Positions 58,749 through 64,000 of a DNA stretch of 64,000 nt are shown here, piece by piece. The notes beneath the pieces were generated by a model. It made no database searches, was not told the DNA's origin, and saw only the letters and a program-made list of their open reading frames with translations. This stretch comes from Pseudomonadota bacterium. GTDB lineage: Bacteria > Pseudomonadota > Gammaproteobacteria > Steroidobacterales > Steroidobacteraceae. The stretch is from positions 1 through 64,000 of the forward strand of contig JAEYUC010000068.1 in assembly GCA_023433705.1 (NCBI GenBank), in the 5' to 3' direction. Numbering within the stretch: position 1 is the first letter of the stretch; each line of letters opens with the position of its first letter. A program made the translations under genes and the position numbers.

Positions 58749-60095
58749 TCACCTTCCGCCGCGGCGATGACCGCCGCCGCCGCCACCGCGACGTGGGCCG
58801 CCGCGACCGCCACCCGGGCCACCACGACGCGGGCCACCGCGACCACCTCCGCCGCCCCCGCGGCGCATCGGCTTGGGGCCGTCTTCCGGATCCCATTCCT
58901 TGTACACGGGTGGTTTGAGGTCCCTGGCTAACAACTCGGCCTTCACCGGCGCGACCGGGAGCTTGTGACCGATGTAGTCCTCGATCTCGGGCAACGACAC
59001 CGCGTATTCCTCGCAGCCGAAACTGATCGCGTCGCCCTCGGCCCCCGCGCGCGCGGTGCGGCCGATGCGATGCACGTAGTCGGCCGCGTCCTGCGGCAGG
59101 TCGTAGTTGAACACGTGGCTCACGTCGGAGATGTGCAGCCCGCGCGACGCGACGTCGGTGCAGATCAGCACCGCGAGCTCGCCGCTATGGAATTCCTTCA
59201 TGAATCGCAGGCGTTTCTTCTGCGGCACGTCGCCGGACAACGCCTGCGCCTTGAAACCGTTGGCGATCAGGTATGCCTCGAGTTTCTCCGCGACGCGCTT
59301 GGTGTTCACGAACACCATCGTGCGGCGCGCCTCGAACTGCCGCAGCAGCCCGATGAGCAGCGGCACCTTCTCTTCCATCGCCGGGAAGTAGATGAGCTGC
59401 CGCACGCGATCCGCGGTCACGCGGTCCGGCTCGATGCGCACGAGCTCGGGGTTGTTCATGTGTTCGTACGCGAGCTCGAGCACGCGATGCGAAAGCGTGG
59501 CCGAGAACAACATCGACTGGCGATGCTCCGGCTTCGGCAGCCGGCGCAGGATGAAGCGGATGTCCGCGATGAATCCGAGGTCGAACATGCGGTCCGCCTC
59601 GTCGAGTACCACGACCTCGGCATGCCGCATGTCGTACACATGCTGCTTGAAGTAGTCGATGACGCGGCCCGGCGTGCCGATCAGCACGTCGATGCCGTCC
59701 TGCAGCGTCTTGCGTTGCTTTTCGTAGTCGACGCCACCATAAACCACGGCCGTCTTCAGCCCGGTGTGCCGACCCAGCACCTGCGCATCGTTGAAGATCT
59801 GCACCGCGAGTTCACGCGTGGGCGCGAGGATCAGCGCGCGGATGCCCGTCGCACTGCGTCCCGGGGGCGAGGGGTTCTTCAGCAGCCGCTGGAACAGGGC
59901 GAGCAGGAACGCAGCGGTCTTGCCGGTGCCCGTCTGTGCCTGGCCTGCAACATCCTTGCCCGTGAGCGCAATCGGCAAAGTACTCGCCTGGACCGGCGTG
60001 GCCCGGACGAAACCGGCGTCGGCGATGCCACGTGCGACTTGCGGAACGAGGTCGAGCGATGCGAATTCGAGGTCGGAAAGGTGTGTCTCTGTCAT
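58749..60095 (-). CDS. rhlB: DEAD-box RNA helicase RhlB
   Basis: A 448-residue ATP-dependent RNA helicase: Q-motif region FVRATPVQAS, AQTGTGKT, PTRELA, GTPGR, DEAD (VLDEADRMFDLG), SAT, CTDVASRGLHI and HRIGRTAR. A C-terminal tail of about 45 residues is Arg/Gly-rich (RGG-type). Being divergent from trxA-rho is the RhlB position of E. coli, where RhlB works in the degradosome. Its stop is 5 nt from the inverted repeat. Confidence 0.94.
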   Translation of the reverse strand: MTETHLSDLEFASLDLVPQVARGIADAGFVRATPVQASTLPIALTGKDVAGQAQTGTGKTAAFLLALFQRLLKNPSPPGRSATGIRALILAPTRELAVQIFNDAQVLGRHTGLKTAVVYGGVDYEKQRKTLQDGIDVLIGTPGRVIDYFKQHVYDMRHAEVVVLDEADRMFDLGFIADIRFILRRLPKPEHRQSMLFSATLSHRVLELAYEHMNNPELVRIEPDRVTADRVRQLIYFPAMEEKVPLLIGLLRQFEARRTMVFVNTKRVAEKLEAYLIANGFKAQALSGDVPQKKRLRFMKEFHSGELAVLICTDVASRGLHISDVSHVFNYDLPQDAADYVHRIGRTARAGAEGDAISFGCEEYAVSLPEIEDYIGHKLPVAPVKAELLARDLKPPVYKEWDPEDGPKPMRRGGGGGGRGGPRRGGPGGGRGGPRRGGGGGGHRRGGR

Positions 60096-60411
60096 TAATT
60101 GATCGTTACTTGTCTATTGAGGCGGCGGGTTCAACTGGCGCTTGCAAATGGCCGGCGGACCCGTTAAAAATTGGTCCCAAGACGCGGCCCTGCTGACAAG
60201 CACCCGAGCCGCAAATCCAAAGCTTCCTTAACCACTAAGGTCATTTAACCCATCAGGCGAACCTGGCCGTGCCGCTGAGCCGGCAGTCTAACCGTTTGAT
60301 CGCGTCCTGAGCACGGCTTCCTGCCGTTGCGAAGCGCCACCCCCAAAAAACACCCCATCACCGCAGCACTCGAACGCGAGCAATCTTTGATTTCTATGGA
60401 GGCCCTTCCCC
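60096..60411. other. Intergenic region between rhlB and trxA
   Basis: About 315 nt between divergent starts, without an ORF of coding character. It must hold both promoters and the leaders; GGAGG near 60398 is the trxA ribosome binding site. A short CCTTA/TAAGG hairpin (60226-60240) is visible. I find no convincing -35/-10 pair and no sign of an rho-leader peptide. Confidence 0.4.
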
Positions 60412-60741
60412 GTGAGTAACCCGGACATCGTCCACACGACGGACGCAACGTTCAGCCAGGACGTGCTCAAGTCCGACAAGCCCGTTCTTCTCGACTTCTG
60501 GGCCGAGTGGTGTGGGCCCTGCAAGATGATCGCGCCCATCCTCGACGAGATCGCGGTCGAATACAAAGACAAGCTCCGCGTCGCCAAGATCGACATCGAA
60601 TCCAATCCGCAGACGCCGCCGAAGTTCGGCATCCGCAACATCCCCACGCTGATCCTGTTCAAGAACGGCACCGTGGAGGCCCAGAAGGTCGGTTCAGTGC
60701 GCAAACCCGACCTCAAATCATTCCTGGACGCGCACCTGTGA
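60412..60741 (+). CDS. trxA: Thioredoxin 1
   Basis: A 109-residue thioredoxin with the redox site WCGPC at residues 33-37 and the cis-proline segment RNIPTL. GTG start 60412 has GGAGG about 10 nt upstream. It reduces cytosolic disulfides, including those of ribonucleotide reductase and sulfurtransferases. The gene order trxA-rho matches other Gammaproteobacteria. Confidence 0.97.
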   Translation: MSNPDIVHTTDATFSQDVLKSDKPVLLDFWAEWCGPCKMIAPILDEIAVEYKDKLRVAKIDIESNPQTPPKFGIRNIPTLILFKNGTVEAQKVGSVRKPDLKSFLDAHL

Positions 60742-62207
60742 GGGGCTACTTGGGTAATCAAGGCCGCAACCGGCCTAACAAGGGCCAGAGGCACGGCGGC
60801 GGTCAGCATCGCGACCGCGACGGCAACCGTGATCCGAACTACCGCGGCGGCAACGGCGGTCCGCGGCACGACGACCAGCCACCCGAGGCTTACGAGGTCG
60901 ACGAATCCGAAATCATCAGTAAAGAGGATCTCGCAGCCACCAAGAGCTCGATGAACCTCTCGGTGCTGAAGGCCAAGCCGATCTACGAGCTGGTCAAGAT
61001 GGCCGAGTCCATGGGCGTGGAGGGCATGGCCCGCTCGCGCAAGCAGGACATCATCTTCGGCATCCTCAAGGCCCATTCGCGCGACGGCCAGAACATCTAC
61101 GGCGACGGCGTGCTCGAGATCCTGCAGGACGGCTTCGGCTTCCTGCGCTCGGCCGACGGCTCGTATCTCGCGGGTCCAGACGACATCTACGTCTCGCCCA
61201 GCCAGATCCGCCGCTTCAACCTGCGCACCGGCGACACCATCTCCGGCCTCATCCGTCCGCCGAAGGACGGCGAGCGCTACTTCGCGTTGCTCAAGGTCGG
61301 CGAGATCAACTTCGATTCGCCGGACAGCTCGCGCAACAAGGTGCTCTTCGAGAACCTCACGCCGTTCCATCCCACGAAGCGCCTCAAGCTCGAGCGTGGC
61401 AACGGTTCGACCGAGGATCTCACGGCCCGCACCATCGACCTGGTGTCGCCGATCGGCAAGGGTCAGCGCGGACTCATCGTTTCGCCGCCGAAGGCCGGCA
61501 AGACGATGCTGCTGCAGAACATCGCGACCTCGATCACGGCTAACCACCCCGAGGTCTACCTGATCGTGCTGCTCATCGACGAGCGTCCGGAAGAAGTGAC
61601 CGAGATGCAACGCACGGTGAAGGGCGAGGTCGTGTCGTCGACGTTCGACGAACCCGCCGCGCGGCACGTGCAGGTCGCGGAAATGGTGATCGAGAAGGCC
61701 AAGCGCCTCGTCGAGCACAAGAAGGACGTCGTGATCCTGCTCGACTCCATCACGCGTCTCGCGCGCGCGTACAACACCGTGGTGCCGAGCTCGGGCAAGG
61801 TGCTCACCGGTGGTGTCGACGCGAACGCGTTGCAGCGTCCGAAGCGCTTCTTCGGCGCCGCGCGCAACATCGAGGAGGGCGGCTCGCTCACCATCCTCGC
61901 GACGGCGCTGATCGACACCGGCTCGAAGATGGACGACGTGATCTACGAAGAGTTCAAGGGCACGGGCAACAGCGAAATCCACCTCGATCGCCGCATCGCG
62001 GAGAAGCGCGTGTTCCCGTCCGTGAACATCAACCGTTCCGGCACGCGCAAGGAAGAGCTGATCACCGATGCGGGCGAACTCGCCAAGATCTGGATCCTGC
62101 GCAAGCTGCTGCATCCGATGGACGAACTCGCCGCCATCGAATTCCTGTTGGACAAGATGAAGGACACGAAGACCAACTCGGAATTCTTCGAGGCGATGAA
62201 GAGATAG
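60738..62207 (+). CDS. rho: Transcription termination factor Rho with N-terminal extension
   Basis: Hexameric RNA translocase that ends untranslated transcription. The canonical Rho sequence begins at MNLSVLKAKPIYELVKMAESMG (60951), followed by the RNA-binding domain (DGFGFLRSADGSYLAGPDDIYVSPSQI), Walker A PPKAGKT, Walker B VILLDSITRLARAYN and the R-loop. The reading frame continues upstream to GTG 60738 (overlapping the trxA stop) or TTG 60750 (with GAGGGG upstream), adding about 67-71 residues rich in Gly, Arg, Asn and Asp, ending in an acidic helix (EVDESEIISKEDLAATKSS). I use 60738 as the outer limit; the extension looks like genuine coding sequence. Confidence 0.95.
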   Translation: MRGYLGNQGRNRPNKGQRHGGGQHRDRDGNRDPNYRGGNGGPRHDDQPPEAYEVDESEIISKEDLAATKSSMNLSVLKAKPIYELVKMAESMGVEGMARSRKQDIIFGILKAHSRDGQNIYGDGVLEILQDGFGFLRSADGSYLAGPDDIYVSPSQIRRFNLRTGDTISGLIRPPKDGERYFALLKVGEINFDSPDSSRNKVLFENLTPFHPTKRLKLERGNGSTEDLTARTIDLVSPIGKGQRGLIVSPPKAGKTMLLQNIATSITANHPEVYLIVLLIDERPEEVTEMQRTVKGEVVSSTFDEPAARHVQVAEMVIEKAKRLVEHKKDVVILLDSITRLARAYNTVVPSSGKVLTGGVDANALQRPKRFFGAARNIEEGGSLTILATALIDTGSKMDDVIYEEFKGTGNSEIHLDRRIAEKRVFPSVNINRSGTRKEELITDAGELAKIWILRKLLHPMDELAAIEFLLDKMKDTKTNSEFFEAMKR

Positions 62208-62219
62208 TCGTTAGGCGTG

Positions 62220-62245
62220 TGGGGACGGATGCGATTCCGTCCCCA
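62220..62245 (+). terminator. Hairpin after rho
   Basis: TGGGGACGGA (62220-62229) and TCCGTCCCCA (62236-62245) pair over a 6-nt loop, followed by TACTTTCTT. Probably the rho terminator. The GGGGAC motif again matches the repeat ends seen elsewhere. A second small hairpin ACGGAC/GTCCGT lies at 62266-62282. Confidence 0.6.
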
Positions 62246-62366
62246 TACTTTCTTCCCCACATCGCACGGACTTCACGTCCGTCCGCGCACCCGGTGTGCG
62301 CTACGTCACACCCGCCCCGTCTCCTTAAGCCGACGCTGGCGCGCCTTTCCGACCTGTTAGATGATC

Positions 62367-62455
62367 GGTGCCGGGTGAGAAAAGACTGAGTTAGCTCTCC
62401 CTGCGAGTCGTTTGACTGGCCGCGGCGCTAACTCAGTCTTTTCTCACACGGCACC
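62367..62455. repeat. Long inverted repeat downstream of rho
   Basis: Arms 62367-62395 and 62427-62455 (29 bp, one mismatch; ends GGTGCC, inner GAGAAAAGACTGAGTTAGC) with a 31-nt loop. It fills the gap between rho and the next gene and ends 24 nt before it. Confidence 0.8.
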
Positions 62456-62478
62456 AACTTGCTTGTGGGAGTCTGAAG

Positions 62479-63372
62479 ATGCGCGTTGCGCTGGTCGTCG
62501 TGCTGGGTCTGGTCATGTCGGGTTGCGCCGTCACGCGCAGGGACGCCGAGGAGCCGGTGGAAAACCGGGGCGTACGCGAGGCGAAGGCCGAAGAAGTCCT
62601 CAAGCCCAGCGAGGTGCTCAAGCCCAAGTCACGCGAGATCGCGAGTCCTTCGACCGACCGCTTCTACATGCGCGGCATCTATTTCCCGGCCTCCGTCGAC
62701 ACCCAGATCCAGCTCGACTCGGCCGCGGGTGCTCCCGGAACGCTGCTCAGCGCGGAGGAAGATCTCGGTCTGGACGACAAGGTCGACCTCGGCCGCCTGG
62801 ACTTCAACATCCGCATGGCGCGGCGTCACAACGTGCACGTCGACTTCTTCAAGCTCAACCGCTTCAGCGAGCAGGCACTGCCGCGCGACATCGAGTTCGG
62901 AAATTTCATCTTCGACGAAGGCACGATCTTCCGCACCAAGCTCGACTGGCGCGTGCTGACGCTGACCCACACGTATTCGTTCGTGCAGAACGACCGCATC
63001 GAAGCGGGCGTGGGACTCGGCATTCATCTCATCGAGGCTCACGCCGAAGGCATGGAGCCCGGCACGAACAACCGCGAATCGGCGCAGGAGGTCGGCATCT
63101 TCCCGACCGTCAACGGCATCTTCTCGTGGCAGATCTCGAAGCGTTTCGCCGTCACCGCGCGCGCGTTGTGGTTCTCCGCCTCGCCGGAGGAATTCGACGG
63201 CACGATGTCCGAGTACCACATGGACCTCCAGTACCGCGTCGCCAACAACATGGCGATCGGGCTCGGCTACACGCAGATGAAGACGGAGCTGCAGGTTTTC
63301 GACTCCGACAATCCGCTGCTCTTCAACATGGACACCTCGGGACCCGAGCTGTTCATCCGCTTCAGCTTCTGA
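62479..63372 (+). CDS. Outer-membrane-associated lipoprotein with barrel-like domain
   Basis: A 297-residue lipoprotein: lipobox VMSGC (Cys near residue 15), a charged linker (about 20-55), then alternating amphipathic strands ending in FIRFSF, like an outer-membrane beta-barrel of about eight strands (YMRGIYFPASVDTQIQLDS...LFIRFSF). GGGAG precedes the ATG. I do not recognise a family. It precedes hxpB by 18 nt. Confidence 0.7.
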   Translation: MRVALVVVLGLVMSGCAVTRRDAEEPVENRGVREAKAEEVLKPSEVLKPKSREIASPSTDRFYMRGIYFPASVDTQIQLDSAAGAPGTLLSAEEDLGLDDKVDLGRLDFNIRMARRHNVHVDFFKLNRFSEQALPRDIEFGNFIFDEGTIFRTKLDWRVLTLTHTYSFVQNDRIEAGVGLGIHLIEAHAEGMEPGTNNRESAQEVGIFPTVNGIFSWQISKRFAVTARALWFSASPEEFDGTMSEYHMDLQYRVANNMAIGLGYTQMKTELQVFDSDNPLLFNMDTSGPELFIRFSF

Positions 63373-63390
63373 AGTTTCGAGCGCGACCGC

Positions 63391-64000
63391 ATGTTTCGCG
63401 CGGCCATCTTCGACATGGACGGCCTGCTCATCGATTCGGAGCCTTATTGGGCGTCCGCCGAGCGTGAGGTCTTCGGGTCGCTCGGCATCGAGATAAGCGA
63501 TTCGATGGCCGCCGTCACCGCGCCGATGACGACGCGCGAAGTGTCGGAATACTGGTTCCGTTTCAGTCCCTGGAGCGGCCCGACGATCGCCGAGGTCGAA
63601 CAGGCCGTCATCTCCCGCGTCGGCCAATTCATCGACACGCACGGCGCGGCATTGCCCGGCGTCCAGCGGGCGCTGGAATCATGCGCGCGCCTCGGCTGGC
63701 GGATCGCATTGGCATCGAACTCGCCGGCCGGGCTTTGCGAGCTCACGCTGAAAAAGCTCGGAATCGCCTCGCGGTTCGACGCCGTGGTCTCCGCCGACCA
63801 CGTCGCCCGTGGCAAGCCGGATCCGGCCATCTACCTGGAAGCCGCGCGCCGGCTCGGAATCCCCGCGCGCCAATGCCTCGCCTTCGAGGACTCGGTCACG
63901 GGCGTGCGCGCGGCCCGCGCGGCCGGGATGGGTGTCGTGGCCGTCTCTTCGAGACCCGTGCTTTTTGACGGGAACGAAACCGCGCCCGACATGCGGCTGG
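63391..64000 (+). CDS. hxpB: HAD phosphatase, hexitol/2-deoxyglucose-6-phosphate type (3' end missing)
   Basis: The first 203 residues of a HAD phosphatase, cut by the window edge. Motif I is FDMDGLLIDSEP (D9/D11), motif II ASNSP (a Ser replaces the usual Thr region), motif III K in ARGKPDP and motif IV FEDSVTGVRAA. SLGIEIS, WSGPTIAEVEQAVI and the LPGVQRAL helix match the YniC/HxpB family of sugar-phosphate phosphatases. It lacks only the last few residues, so the domain is essentially complete. Confidence 0.9.
   Translation, partial: MFRAAIFDMDGLLIDSEPYWASAEREVFGSLGIEISDSMAAVTAPMTTREVSEYWFRFSPWSGPTIAEVEQAVISRVGQFIDTHGAALPGVQRALESCARLGWRIALASNSPAGLCELTLKKLGIASRFDAVVSADHVARGKPDPAIYLEAARRLGIPARQCLAFEDSVTGVRAARAAGMGVVAVSSRPVLFDGNETAPDMRL

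Noticed and set aside
1..64000. CRISPR arrays, tRNA, rRNA, insertion sequences or replication origin
   Set aside because: No spaced identical repeats, cloverleaf, rRNA-like segment, transposase frame or DnaA-box cluster was seen; a scan by eye cannot exclude a single tRNA, and tRNAscan would settle it.

Overview
The window is a GC-rich piece of a Gammaproteobacterial chromosome. The main reasons are the rhlB / trxA-rho arrangement at 58.7-62.2 kb, plsB, greB, biosynthetic speA, a TfpX/TfpZ-type pilin accessory protein, and a DUF1302/DUF1329 gene pair. Long intergenic inverted repeats whose ends carry GGGGACA or GGTGCC also fit. A Steroidobacter- or Xanthomonadales-like bacterium is my best guess, but this is inference. 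I see no rRNA, tRNA, CRISPR array, insertion sequence or plasmid/phage replication gene. About 59 protein genes are supported, and both edge genes are cut.

Layout. 0-7 kb: the 3' part of an RND efflux pump, an M32 carboxypeptidase, a ceramidase-like membrane protein, ttcA, and a tyrosine-phosphatase/ADP-ribosylhydrolase fusion. 7-9.6 kb: a zinc metallopeptidase, an ATP-grasp ligase and a lipoprotein in one unit. 9.6-17.6 kb: an S9 peptidase divergent from a HAD phosphatase, two paired hypothetical genes, a NUDIX hydrolase, a UvrD-type helicase and an RRM RNA-binding protein. 17.9-23 kb: speA, a sulfurtransferase, a GST and homospermidine synthase. 23-28 kb: two divergent regulator-led units (GbsR/MarR with DUF4166 and TIGR01777; ArsR with a desaturase and a membrane-SRPBCC protein), then greB. 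28-36.6 kb: an M13 peptidase, LemA, two TPM-domain proteins, an L,D-transpeptidase, an M1 aminopeptidase and a rhomboid protease. 36.7-39.2 kb: an orphan contractile tail sheath protein followed by a secreted hypothetical protein. 39.2-44.1 kb: a DUF4442 protein, an alkyltransferase-like protein, an alpha/beta hydrolase, an SDR and plsB. 44.3-53.7 kb: an envelope transport operon (DUF1302, DUF1329, YCF48-like, MMPL/RND pump), a PLP decarboxylase and a metallo-beta-lactamase fold hydrolase. 53.9-58.7 kb: an RTX-related orphan domain, TfpX/Z, arfB, a mechanosensitive channel, a YdcH protein, a PHP nuclease and yrfG. 58.7-64 kb: rhlB, trxA, rho, a lipoprotein with barrel-like strands, and the start of hxpB.

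The strongest candidates for something undescribed are the DUF1302/DUF1329/YCF48/MMPL operon with its coupled decarboxylase, the metallopeptidase/ATP-grasp/lipoprotein unit, the phosphatase-ADP-ribosylhydrolase fusion, and the orphan sheath. Two features run across the whole window. First, at least thirteen genes have a TANNNT hexamer ending 5-11 nt before the start codon (mostly 6-9) and no evident Shine-Dalgarno sequence, which suggests frequent leaderless mRNAs; two divergent pairs appear to share overlapping, opposite -10 elements. Second, four long inverted repeats sit at gene ends, one of them supplying the last codons of yrfG. All of this comes from reading the sequence by eye; no searches were run.
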